Source of the DNA: an uncultured Eubacteriales bacterium
GTDB taxonomy: Bacteria; Bacillota; Clostridia; Eubacteriales; Anaerofustaceae
DNA: 14,191 nucleotides
Assembly: GCA_902796565.1 (NCBI GenBank)
Contig: CADBPP010000228.1
Coordinates: 1-14,191 of the forward strand
Direction of reading: 5' to 3'
Below are positions 6,267 through 14,191 of the stretch, piece after piece. Position numbers and translations under genes: made by a program. The notes under the pieces are model-generated. The model made no database searches. It saw only the letters and a program-made list of their open reading frames with translations, and was not told the DNA's origin. Position 1 is the first letter of the stretch. Each line of letters opens with the position of its first letter.

Positions 6267-6295
6267 AAAAAAACTCTGCGGAGACCGCAGAGTTT
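6267..6295 (-). terminator. Intrinsic terminator of hppA
   Basis: AAACTCTGCGG (6271-6281) pairs with CCGCAGAGTTT (6285-6295) around loop AGA; the minus-strand transcript then runs into seven U's (plus 6267-6273). It lies about 20 bases past the hppA stop. Confidence 0.9.
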
Positions 6296-6313
6296 CTGAA
6301 TATATCATGTCAG

Positions 6314-8296
<1,983 letters not shown>

Positions 8297-8353
8297 TTTT
8301 GTTTACCCCTTTGATAATGATTTTTGTTGAGTTGTGACTGATTATTTATCATC

Positions 8354-8367
8354 TGCGGCGGCGCCGC
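8354..8367 (-). repeat. GC-rich palindromic hairpin in the hppA leader
   Basis: The minus strand reads TGCGG-CGCCG-CCGCA around a perfect GCGGCGCCGC palindrome, about 60 bases before the hppA start and just after the U-tract of the upstream three-way junction. It stands out in an AT-rich spacer. Function unknown. Confidence 0.4.
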
Positions 8368-8376
8368 AAACAACCT

Positions 8377-8436
8377 AAAAAAATACCGGGGACCGGCCTT
8401 TCCGTGAAAGGCTTCATTTCCGTCAGGAAGATCCCC
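8377..8436 (-). promoter_or_regulatory. Three-way-junction element with U-tract between secG and hppA (terminator or attenuator)
   Basis: In the minus-strand RNA, GGGGA (plus 8432-8436) pairs with UCCCC (plus 8388-8392), enclosing two hairpins: UUCC/GGAA (plus 8426-8429 / 8418-8421) and GCCUUUC/GAAAGGC (plus 8406-8412 / 8396-8402). The closing stem is followed, after a few bases, by seven U's (plus 8377-8383). This is either an elaborate terminator for secG or an attenuator/riboswitch-like leader for hppA. It does not match the purine, c-di-GMP, c-di-AMP, THF or fluoride riboswitch consensus that I can recall. Confidence 0.45.
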
Positions 8437-8460
8437 AAAGTTTCGCCATATAGCAAAGGA

Positions 8461-8484
8461 CCGGAGATGGATGATCCCCTCCGG
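8461..8484 (-). terminator. Hairpin just after secG, weak terminator
   Basis: CCGGAG (8461-8466) and CTCCGG (8479-8484) form a 6-bp GC-rich stem around a 12-base loop, 13 bases past the secG stop. The following minus-strand bases contain only three consecutive U's, so termination would be weak; it may simply protect the secG 3' end. Confidence 0.4.
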
Positions 8485-8497
8485 AAGCCATGGCATA

Positions 8498-8731
8498 TTA
8501 CCTGAACAAGGCGCCCATGATGAATACCATCACCATGAATGCGACACCCGAGATAACCGTGATCCTCTGTAAAAGCGCCTGGACGCCCTTTGCGGCTCCC
8601 TTGCCGAAAAGCTTGTCGATACCGCCCGCGATGGCGCTTCCCATGCCGGCATCGCTGCCTTCCTGAAGCAGGACCGAGGCGATGAGCACGACGCTGATGA
8701 CAAGAGTTATAACAGCCAGAACTGTCTGCAT
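8498..8731 (-). CDS. secG: Preprotein translocase subunit SecG
   Basis: A 77-aa protein with two transmembrane helices (about 2-22 and 55-75), the normal size and topology of SecG in Bacillota. The conserved linker is present: LLQEGSDAGMGSAIAGG (21-37) followed by FGKGAAKG. SecG is the small accessory subunit of the SecYEG export channel and speeds SecA-driven protein export. GGAGG is 9 bases before the ATG. It has a strong promoter of its own and sits upstream of hppA, divergent from clpB. In many Bacillota secG precedes rnr-smpB, which are not seen here. Confidence 0.95.
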   Translation of the reverse strand: MQTVLAVITLVISVVLIASVLLQEGSDAGMGSAIAGGIDKLFGKGAAKGVQALLQRITVISGVAFMVMVFIMGALFR

Positions 8732-8765
8732 CTGAATTGTCCTCCAAATCGATTATAACAGAGGA

Positions 8766-8793
8766 ATTATAACACAAAATGCCACCTTGTCAA
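8766..8793 (-). promoter_or_regulatory. Strong promoter of secG (and possibly hppA)
   Basis: On the minus strand a perfect TTGACA (plus 8788-8793), a 16-base spacer, and a perfect TATAAT (plus 8766-8771) preceded by TGT, an extended -10. A second TATAAT (plus 8752-8757) lies 14 bases downstream. Transcription would start about 30 bases before the secG ATG. Confidence 0.8.
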
Positions 8794-8805
8794 ACCAAAA
8801 GAGGG

Positions 8806-8834
8806 ATAAAAAGGGCCTGCCCGCCCCTTTTTAT
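8806..8834. terminator. Bidirectional hairpin between the divergent secG and clpB promoters
   Basis: ATAAAAAGGG (8806-8815) and CCCTTTTTAT (8825-8834) form a 10-bp stem with a 9-base GC-rich loop and T/A tracts on both sides. It lies upstream of both promoters, so it cannot end either transcript; it could stop spurious divergent or antisense transcription. Confidence 0.4.
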
Positions 8835-8865
8835 TTCCCGGGCATTATTTTTTCATTATATAATG

Positions 8866-8893
8866 GTTAACTTATAAAGAGTGATAGTATAAT
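8866..8893 (+). promoter_or_regulatory. Probable promoter of clpB
   Basis: A perfect TATAAT (8888-8893) lies 16 bases after GTTAAC (8866-8871), a modest -35. A 12-bp palindrome CATTATATAATG (8854-8865) sits immediately upstream. I see neither a CIRCE element nor a CtsR-type heptamer repeat here. Confidence 0.5.
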
Positions 8894-8940
8894 AATTGAG
8901 TGTTTCGATACATAAATCAATACTGATGGAGGTGTGAAAA

Positions 8941-11535
8941 ATGAATCTGCAGCATTTTACACAGAAATCCGTTGAAGCGATACAGTCGGCCCAGTCTCTG
9001 TGCGCCGACAACAACAATCCGCAGATAGAGCCTGAGCATCTGACGTATGCCCTCATCACCCAGAAGGAAGGGGCCATCGCGCAGATACTCGACAAGATGG
9101 AGATAGACGGAAAAGCGCTCTCTTCGGATATCATGAAGCTCATAAAGGCCATGCCCTCGGTGAGGACATCCAGCCAGGAGCTCAACAAAGTCTACATTTC
9201 CCAGGCGACCCAGAAGATACTGGATACGTCCGAGGAAAAGGCCACGCAGATGAAGGATGACTTCGTCAGCGTGGAGCATATCTTCCTTGCCATCCTGCAG
9301 CTGGCGGACGCGAAACTCAGGGAAGTACTTAATTCCCACGGTCTGATCGATACGGATTTCCTCAAGGCCCTCGCCCTCGTAAGGGGCAACACCAGGGTCA
9401 CCAGCGACAATCCCGAGGATACCTTCAATGTACTGGAAAAGTACGGCAGGGACCTGGTACAGGCAGCCCGTGAAAACAAGCTCGATCCCGTCATCGGACG
9501 CAGCGATGAGATCAGGAACCTTATAATGATCCTCTCCAGGAAGACCAAGAACAACCCGGTGCTGATCGGCGAGCCCGGTACCGGAAAGACGGCCATAGTG
9601 GAGGGCCTCGCCCAGAGGATAGTCGCCGGCGACGTGCCCGCGTCCCTCAAGGGTAAGACCATCTTCTCACTGGACATGGGTTCCCTCATCGCCGGAGCCA
9701 AGTTCCGCGGAGAATTCGAGGAACGTCTCAAGGCGGTGCTCTCCGAGATACAGAAGAGCGAAGGAAACATCCTTCTGTTCATCGATGAGATCCACACCAT
9801 CGTGGGCGCCGGAAAGACCGAGGGCAGCATGGACGCAGGAAACCTCCTCAAGCCGATGCTGGCCAGGGGCGAACTGCACTGCATAGGCGCCACCACCCCG
9901 GACGAATACAGGAAGTACATCGAAAAGGATCCCGCGCTGGAGAGACGTTTCCAGCCCGTAAGGGTGGAGGAGCCCTCCATAGAGGATACCATCGCGATCT
10001 TAAGAGGCCTGGAGGAACGCTATGAGGTGTTCCACGGCGTCAAGATCACCGACGGCGCCATAATCGAGGCCGTGGAGCTCTCAGACCGTTACGTCACCGA
10101 CAGGTTCCTGCCAGACAAGGCCATAGACCTTATCGACGAAGCCTGCGCCATGGTGCGCACGGAGATGGATTCCATGCCGTCGGAACTTGATTCCATTTCC
10201 CGCCAGATCATGCAGATCGAGATAGAGCAGACGGCCCTGAGAAACGACGAGGACAAAAACGCTCCCAGAAGGATCGAGGATCTGGAGGAGGAAAAGAAGA
10301 AGCTCCAGGAAAAGTTCGAGGTCCTGCACAAGCAGTGGCTGGATGAGAAGGATTCCATCCAGAAGGTCCAGAAGCTCCGTGAGGAGATCGAGGACGTGAG
10401 TTCCCAGATCGAGACCGCCCAGAGGGATTACAATCTGGAGCGGGCCGCCGAGCTCAAGTACGGCAAACTCCCGCAGCTGCAGGCCGAGCTGGAGGAAGCC
10501 GAAAAGGTCCAGACCGCTTCCGTGGACGGCAACATCCTCCGGGACAAGGTCACCGAGGACGAGATCGCCCATGTGGTGGCAAAGTGGACGGGGATCCCCG
10601 TGGCGAAGCTGGTGGAGTCAGAAAGACAGAAGCTGCTGACCATCGAGAACACGATACACCAGAGAGTCATCGGACAGGACGAGGCCGTAAGGCTGGTATC
10701 GGAAGCTATCCTCCGTTCCAGAGCCGGCATCCAGGATCCCAAGAAGCCCATCGGCACATTCATGTTCCTCGGGCCCACCGGCGTCGGAAAGACGGAACTG
10801 GCGAAGGCCGTTACCGAGATACTGTTCGACACGGAAAAGAACCTTATCCGTATAGACATGAGCGAGTACATGGAGAAGTTCTCCGTATCCCGTCTCATCG
10901 GAGCCCCTCCGGGATATGTCGGATACGATGAGGGCGGACAGCTCACCGAGGCTGTAAGGACCCATCCCTACAGCGTGGTGCTCTTCGACGAGATCGAAAA
11001 GGCCCACGGCGACGTGTTCAACATCATGCTCCAGATATTCGATGACGGAAGGGTCACCGACTCCCAGGGCGTGACGGTTAACTTCAAGAACACCATCATA
11101 ATCATGACCTCGAACCTGGGAAGCGATATCCTCCTCAACGGCATCGACCGCAACGGACAGATCAGCGAGAAGGCCAGAAGCGAAGTCGATTCCCTCTTAA
11201 AGAGCCACTTCAAGCCGGAGTTCCTCAACAGGATCGACGAGATCATCTACTTCAAGCCCCTTACGAAGGACGAAATGTACTCCATCATGGAGCTCACTCT
11301 GCGCAGCCTCCAGAAGAGACTGGCGGAAAAGGAACTTTCCCTCACCCTCACGGACGCGGCAAAGACCTTCATCCTGGAGAACGGCTACGACCCGATCTAC
11401 GGCGCGAGGCCTCTCAAGAGGTTCATACAGCATAACGTTGAGACAATGATCGCCCGCTACATCCTGGAGAAGACTCCTTCACCGGGAACGGAGATAACGA
11501 TCGACGCGGTGAATGACCAGCTGGTATTCGCCTGA
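8941..11535 (+). CDS. clpB: ATP-dependent protein disaggregase ClpB
   Basis: An 864-aa hexameric AAA+ chaperone that threads aggregated proteins through its pore, normally with DnaK/DnaJ/GrpE. The architecture is complete: Clp N-domain (1-145); AAA-1 with Walker A GEPGTGKT (210-217), Walker B LLFIDE (278-283) and pore loop KFRG (254-257); a long coiled-coil middle domain (about 405-525) that separates ClpB from ClpA/ClpC; AAA-2 with Walker A GPTGVGKT (611-618), pore loop GYVG (658-661), Walker B VVLFDE (679-684), and sensor-2 GARPLKR (821-827). I see no IGF/IGL-type ClpP-docking loop in the expected AAA-2 region, consistent with disaggregase rather than protease partner. GGAGG lies 8 bases before the ATG. 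Single-gene unit with a strong terminator; divergent from secG. dnaK is not in the window. Confidence 0.97.
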   Translation: MNLQHFTQKSVEAIQSAQSLCADNNNPQIEPEHLTYALITQKEGAIAQILDKMEIDGKALSSDIMKLIKAMPSVRTSSQELNKVYISQATQKILDTSEEKATQMKDDFVSVEHIFLAILQLADAKLREVLNSHGLIDTDFLKALALVRGNTRVTSDNPEDTFNVLEKYGRDLVQAARENKLDPVIGRSDEIRNLIMILSRKTKNNPVLIGEPGTGKTAIVEGLAQRIVAGDVPASLKGKTIFSLDMGSLIAGAKFRGEFEERLKAVLSEIQKSEGNILLFIDEIHTIVGAGKTEGSMDAGNLLKPMLARGELHCIGATTPDEYRKYIEKDPALERRFQPVRVEEPSIEDTIAILRGLEERYEVFHGVKITDGAIIEAVELSDRYVTDRFLPDKAIDLIDEACAMVRTEMDSMPSELDSISRQIMQIEIEQTALRNDEDKNAPRRIEDLEEEKKKLQEKFEVLHKQWLDEKDSIQKVQKLREEIEDVSSQIETAQRDYNLERAAELKYGKLPQLQAELEEAEKVQTASVDGNILRDKVTEDEIAHVVAKWTGIPVAKLVESERQKLLTIENTIHQRVIGQDEAVRLVSEAILRSRAGIQDPKKPIGTFMFLGPTGVGKTELAKAVTEILFDTEKNLIRIDMSEYMEKFSVSRLIGAPPGYVGYDEGGQLTEAVRTHPYSVVLFDEIEKAHGDVFNIMLQIFDDGRVTDSQGVTVNFKNTIIIMTSNLGSDILLNGIDRNGQISEKARSEVDSLLKSHFKPEFLNRIDEIIYFKPLTKDEMYSIMELTLRSLQKRLAEKELSLTLTDAAKTFILENGYDPIYGARPLKRFIQHNVETMIARYILEKTPSPGTEITIDAVNDQLVFA

Positions 11536-11551
11536 CCGGGAAAAGGATACT

Positions 11552-11581
11552 AAAAAACGCAGGTACGCCTGCGTTTTTTTT
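11552..11581 (+). terminator. Intrinsic terminator of clpB
   Basis: AAAAAACGCAGG (11552-11563) pairs with CCTGCGTTTTTT (11568-11579) around loop TACG, with the T-tract continuing to 11581. The A-run on the other arm makes it potentially bidirectional. Confidence 0.9.
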
Positions 11582-11595
11582 ACGGACGCTGCACG

Positions 11596-11624
11596 AAAAA
11601 AGGCCGCCGGTCCTTCCGGCGGCC
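11596..11624 (-). terminator. Intrinsic terminator of the mltG-nitroreductase unit
   Basis: GGCCGCCGG (11602-11610) and CCGGCGGCC (11616-11624) form a 9-bp all-GC stem with a 5-base loop; on the minus strand it is followed by six T's (plus 11596-11601). It lies 12 bases after the nitroreductase stop and faces the clpB terminator. Confidence 0.9.
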
Positions 11625-11636
11625 ACAGTATCGGTC

Positions 11637-12158
11637 CTACTTTATCCAGTATGCGTAATTTTCCTTGCGGGGCTTCGCCTCGGGCTCGGGACCGTCCGCG
11701 TAACCGAGTATGCAGTTGCCTATGCCCTCGTAATCCCCTTCTATGCCCAGCTCCTTCAGGATGGCTTTCCCCTCCTCGGAGGCGAACTCCTCTTTGGCTC
11801 GGTGTATCCAGCAGCTTCCAACCCCCAGATCGTGGGCCGCCAGCATGAGGTTGCCCATCACGAGGCTGCCGTCATACAGATATGTGGGGATGCTCTTGTC
11901 AGCGAGGACCACCAGCACCACCGGAGCCCCGTAGAAGGGATCTCCCTTGCCGCCCATCACGGAGGCGTTCAGCGCGGAGAGCTTATCCCTTACTTCCCTG
12001 TTCGTCACGGCGATAATGATCGGTGACTGCTTTCCCATACCGGTGGGAGCATATGTCCCGGCCTGTATGATCTTCTCGATGACCTCATCCGGCACCATTT
12101 CATCAGTAAATTTCCTTATGCTTCTTCTGCTCAGCATGTTGTCAAACACTTCACCCAT
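11637..12158 (-). CDS. Nitroreductase-family flavoprotein
   Basis: A 173-aa FMN-dependent oxidoreductase of the nitroreductase superfamily; members reduce nitro groups, quinones or other electrophiles with NAD(P)H, but the physiological substrate cannot be read here. Visible family features: the FMN-phosphate-binding RRSIRKF (11-17), YAPTGMGKQSP (36-46), the LGVGSCWI segment (111-118), and the C-terminal LGYADGPEPEAKPRK (151-165), which ends the flavin pocket. Length is typical of the short class; the active unit would be a homodimer. AAGGAG lies 9 bases before the ATG. It begins 46 bases after mltG on the same strand with no terminator between, so it is probably co-transcribed. Confidence 0.9.
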   Translation of the reverse strand: MGEVFDNMLSRRSIRKFTDEMVPDEVIEKIIQAGTYAPTGMGKQSPIIIAVTNREVRDKLSALNASVMGGKGDPFYGAPVVLVVLADKSIPTYLYDGSLVMGNLMLAAHDLGVGSCWIHRAKEEFASEEGKAILKELGIEGDYEGIGNCILGYADGPEPEAKPRKENYAYWIK

Positions 12159-12204
12159 CGTCTTGTTCTCCTTTTCCTTTTTTTATAAGATCCGCTCAGC
12201 GTGT

Positions 12205-13314
12205 CTACTCATACTCGTACCAGAGCCCCTGCTCCTGGAGACTGTAAATGATCTCCTCGAAGTAGTCATAGTCCTCCGCGAAATATGTGTTGCCGTTCTT
12301 GTCGGAGACGAAGTAATAATAATCGTGGGAGGACGGGAACAGGGCAGCGTAGATGGATTCCGCTCCGGGGTTGCATATGGGGCCTACGGGGAACTGCCCC
12401 GCCATGGCGTCTGGCCTGGTATTGTAGGCATTGACGTCCTCGATCTCCCACATGTACAGATCCCTTTCGTATACCTCCACCTTGATGGCGTAGTATGTGG
12501 TGACGTCGCTGCCAAGAGCCCAGCCGTCCCTGAGACGGTTATAGAACACCCCCGCCACTCCGGCGCGGTCATTGGCGTTTCCTGCTTCCAGCTCCACTAT
12601 GGAAGCCATGGTCATTATCTGGTGCAGCGTGTAGGGCGAATTCCTTATGGCGTCCCTGTAGGGCTCCAGAATCTCGCCGGTACGGTCCAGCATCATCCCG
12701 AAGATCTCCTCGACGGTCATCTCGGGGCCCTTGAACTCGTAGGTATCGGGGAAGAGATATCCCTCCAGGCTGTAGTAGGCCCTGGGATCCTTGATGTCAT
12801 CCGTCAGGAACCAGTATTCCTCCAGAAGGCGGTCGAGATACTCAGTATCGGAAAGAAGGGCGTAGACGTCCTCCTCCGTGTTGTCCGTATTCTCCGCGAT
12901 CTCGGAGGCGATGTAGCGCATGTTCTTGCCCTCGGGGAACGTGAGGAAGAACGCGTCGGGATAGTATGTCTCACCGGAGGCTATGGTATCCACGATCTCC
13001 CGTAAGTCCATGGACGGGGAAAGGGGATACTTTCCGGTGTACAGGGGCGTATCCGGGGCGTTGTTCTTGATAAACAGCCTGTAGGCCGTCTCGGAACGGA
13101 TGAATCCCTCCTCCTTGAGCCTCGGGCCCAGGGTACGGTATGTGTCGCCCTCCCCTACCGTGAAGGGCCTGATCTCTGTGTCATCGGGGTCTGCCGCAGA
13201 CATGGACATATTGTAGAGCAGAGCACCTCCGCAGGCGATCAGGACCACTATCACGGCGATCACCTGGAGGATCCTGACCTTCTTTGATGCTTTTTTATTT
13301 GTCTTACGTGTCAC
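12205..13314 (-). CDS. mltG: Endolytic peptidoglycan transglycosylase MltG (YceG-like)
   Basis: A 369-aa single-pass membrane protein: a basic N-terminus (KKASKKVR), one transmembrane helix (about 14-34), a LysM-like region (about 48-110), and the YceG catalytic domain. MltG cleaves nascent glycan strands near the membrane and is thought to set their length. The catalytic segment MASIVELEAG (236-245) holds the expected glutamate (E241, equivalent to E218 of E. coli by alignment of ASIVE). Further conserved blocks are VAGVFYNRL (253-261), LGSDVTTYYA (267-276), PVGPICNPG (309-317), and HDYYYFV (330-336). The start is GTG with GAGG 7 bases upstream. First gene of a unit with the nitroreductase; a ruvX/yqgF or udk neighbour often seen next to mltG is absent. 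Confidence 0.94.
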   Translation of the reverse strand: MTRKTNKKASKKVRILQVIAVIVVLIACGGALLYNMSMSAADPDDTEIRPFTVGEGDTYRTLGPRLKEEGFIRSETAYRLFIKNNAPDTPLYTGKYPLSPSMDLREIVDTIASGETYYPDAFFLTFPEGKNMRYIASEIAENTDNTEEDVYALLSDTEYLDRLLEEYWFLTDDIKDPRAYYSLEGYLFPDTYEFKGPEMTVEEIFGMMLDRTGEILEPYRDAIRNSPYTLHQIMTMASIVELEAGNANDRAGVAGVFYNRLRDGWALGSDVTTYYAIKVEVYERDLYMWEIEDVNAYNTRPDAMAGQFPVGPICNPGAESIYAALFPSSHDYYYFVSDKNGNTYFAEDYDYFEEIIYSLQEQGLWYEYE

Positions 13315-13331
13315 GTTTGAGCCTCATTTCA

Positions 13332-13360
13332 TTGTATAATCATAATCAGTAACATATATT
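13332..13360 (+). promoter_or_regulatory. Possible promoter of the C39-like gene
   Basis: TTGTAT (13332-13337), a 17-base spacer and TATATT (13355-13360). It overlaps the divergent mltG promoter. A plus-strand TATAAT at 13362-13367 lacks a good -35 but is an alternative. Confidence 0.4.
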
Positions 13361-13386
13361 ATATAATATTTCCCTTTCATCTGCAA
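13358..13386 (-). promoter_or_regulatory. Promoter of mltG
   Basis: On the minus strand TTGCAG (plus 13381-13386), a 17-base spacer and a perfect TATAAT (plus 13358-13363). The -10 lies in a 14-base palindrome ATATTATATAATAT (13357-13370 region) that also offers a plus-strand -10, so promoters for the two divergent genes overlap. Confidence 0.55.
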
Positions 13387-13409
13387 CACCAAGGGAAAAG
13401 GAACGCCTT

Positions 13410-13922
13410 ATGGAAAAAGACCGTTTTATCAACGGACAGATGCTTGCCCCCTACGGCAGCATGCCCTTCATGGGACATACCGTGGGGCAGATAGGCTGCG
13501 GGCCACTGGCCGTATACAATCTCATAGAGTCCTTCGGAGAGGACGCGGACCTTGACGACATCCTGCGCTTCTGTGAAAAGTACCCATTGCTGTCCATGTG
13601 GGGGGCCTTCGGGACGAACACCGTATCCCTGGCCATGTATCTGAAAAAGGCGGGCTTCCGCCCCAGGGTCGTCATGTATCCCACCTTCTCCGTCATGGAA
13701 AGGATCATATCCCGTCACGGAGCGGGCATCATAAACTACTTCCACGGCAGGGGCGCCCACTACATATGCGTCAGGAAGACCTCCTTCGGCTACGAGGTCT
13801 ACAACAGCGCCAACCACTACAGCGGCACCAGGGTCATAAGGGATCTCAGGGAACTTAAAAGGACTTCAAAAATGTTCCTGCCCCTTTCCATCCTGTATCC
13901 TGCGGGGCCGAAACATCTTTGA
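13410..13922 (+). CDS. Small C39/papain-like cysteine peptidase-like protein
   Basis: A 170-aa protein with the hallmarks of a papain-fold (C39-like) cysteine peptidase: VGQIGCGPLAVYNLI (25-39) supplies the oxyanion Gln27 and nucleophile Cys30; GAHYICV (115-121) supplies His117; YNSANH (131-136) carries Asn132 or Asn135 as the third residue, where Asp is more usual. There is no signal peptide or transmembrane segment, so it appears cytosolic. It is free-standing, not fused to an ABC transporter as in C39 bacteriocin exporters, and no bacteriocin-like ORF is nearby. The ATG has AAGGA about 7 bases upstream. Divergent from mltG; followed by tRNA-Tyr. Substrate unknown, and an inactive or regulatory role is possible. 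Confidence 0.65.
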   Translation: MEKDRFINGQMLAPYGSMPFMGHTVGQIGCGPLAVYNLIESFGEDADLDDILRFCEKYPLLSMWGAFGTNTVSLAMYLKKAGFRPRVVMYPTFSVMERIISRHGAGIINYFHGRGAHYICVRKTSFGYEVYNSANHYSGTRVIRDLRELKRTSKMFLPLSILYPAGPKHL

Positions 13923-13939
13923 CTTTTTTTTTAAATCTA

Positions 13940-13968
13940 TTGACTTGAATGAATGATTCTAGTAATAT
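13940..13968 (+). promoter_or_regulatory. Promoter of tRNA-Tyr
   Basis: TTGACT (13940-13945), a 17-base spacer and TAATAT (13963-13968), placing the start point a few bases before the tRNA 5' end. Confidence 0.6.
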
Positions 13969-13981
13969 ATCTAATGTTGTC

Positions 13982-14066
13982 GGAGGAGTGCCCGAGTGGC
14001 TAAAGGGGGCGGACTGTAAATCCGTTGGCTCAGCCTACAATGGTTCGAATCCATTCTCCTCCACCA
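13982..14066 (+). tRNA. tRNA-Tyr (anticodon GUA)
   Basis: An 85-base class II tRNA with encoded CCA. The acceptor stem GGAGGAG (13982-13988) pairs with CTCCTCC (14056-14062); discriminator A and CCA are at 14063-14066. The anticodon stem GCGGA/TCCGT (one G-T pair) closes loop CTGTAAA, with anticodon GTA at 14016-14018. A long variable arm follows, as expected for bacterial tRNA-Tyr, then a T arm with the GGTTCGAATCC signature. It appears to be transcribed alone. Confidence 0.97.
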
Positions 14067-14075
14067 TCTTTTTTA

Positions 14076-14096
14076 AGCCGCAAGGCTCTTTTTTTT
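14076..14096 (+). terminator. Terminator after tRNA-Tyr
   Basis: AGCC (14076-14079), loop GCAA and GGCT (14084-14087), followed by C and eight T's (14089-14096). The stem is only 4 bp but the T-tract is strong and it lies 10 bases after the tRNA. Confidence 0.65.
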
Positions 14097-14191
14097 ATCT
14101 TTTCAAAGTCCGAAGATACGCCTTGTCGGCATCACAGACGCGGCGGCTCTCCAGGGCCTTCCTTATGGCCATGTTATGGGTCCACCTGTCG
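14095..14191 (-). CDS. C-terminal fragment of an unidentified protein (runs off the window)
   Basis: Reading the minus strand from the window edge gives 31 codons without a stop, ending in TAA at 14095-14097. The peptide is basic and helical, with MAIRKALESRR and KAYLRTLKR as readable parts. Third-position G/C and AGG/CGC arginine usage resemble the other genes, which supports coding. It converges on tRNA-Tyr, and its stop overlaps that gene's terminator T-tract. No family is recognised from so short a piece. Confidence 0.5.
   Translation of the reverse strand, partial: DRWTHNMAIRKALESRRVCDADKAYLRTLKR

Noticed and set aside
8461..8484. Plus-strand GGAGATGG...CCTCC resembling the fluoride riboswitch opening
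   Set aside because: The following bases do not provide the AACCGC and TGATGCCTAC parts of the consensus, and the plus strand here faces secG antisense. It is better read as a minus-strand hairpin.
8866..8940. CIRCE or CtsR operator upstream of clpB, suggested by two GAGTG words
   Set aside because: The words are in direct, not inverted, orientation and lack the TTAGCACTC half; no GGTCAAA heptamer repeat is present.
11947..13005. 352-codon plus-strand open frame opposite mltG and the nitroreductase
   Set aside because: It crosses the boundary of two strongly supported minus-strand genes and has no domain or start signal; it is an antisense shadow.

Overview
The window looks like chromosomal DNA of an anaerobic Bacillota (Clostridia-type) bacterium. 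The support is indirect: coding regions are rich in G/C at third codon positions while the spacers are AT-rich; sigma-A-like promoters and AGGAGG-type ribosome binding sites precede most genes; intrinsic terminators are common; and the gene set includes a K+-dependent membrane pyrophosphatase, a ClpB disaggregase, an M3-family lipoprotein peptidase and a Clostridia-style cobalamin riboswitch core. The genus cannot be named from this sequence. Most of the window is ordinary housekeeping DNA. I see no insertion sequence, CRISPR array, integrase or phage gene.

Layout. 1-264: a minus-strand promoter with an operator-like inverted repeat that reads out of the window, then the terminator of the next gene. 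265-1992 (-): M3-like zinc metallopeptidase lipoprotein. 2022-2354: two back-to-back promoters; the rightward one drives a compact cobalamin riboswitch that ends in two successive intrinsic terminators with no credible ORF behind it. 2352-3245 (-): membrane-anchored MBL-fold hydrolase resembling the ComEC C-terminal domain. 3370-3594 (+): small PspC-domain protein. 3646-6192 (-): two-gene operon of a PlsC-like acyltransferase with a C-terminal zinc ribbon, then a GltS-type sodium symporter. 6314-8731 (-): secG followed by hppA, separated by a structured leader. 8941-11535 (+): clpB. 11637-13314 (-): mltG followed by a nitroreductase. 13410-13922 (+): small C39/papain-like cysteine peptidase-like protein. 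13982-14066 (+): tRNA-Tyr(GUA). 14095-14191 (-): C-terminal end of an unidentified gene.

How the genes relate. Many encode envelope functions: SecYEG export (secG), ion pumping powered by pyrophosphate (hppA), glycan-strand termination (mltG), phospholipid acylation (plsC-like), Na+-coupled uptake, and a surface peptidase. They form several independent short transcription units rather than one pathway.

The best candidate for something undescribed is the cobalamin riboswitch RNA at 2091-2353. It has its own promoter, a terminator that can compete with alternative pairings, and a second terminator about 85 nt further on, yet it faces two minus-strand genes and controls no visible protein gene. 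That layout resembles B12-riboswitch-controlled small RNAs such as EutX/Rli55. A second, weaker candidate is the three-way-junction-plus-U-tract leader between secG and hppA.
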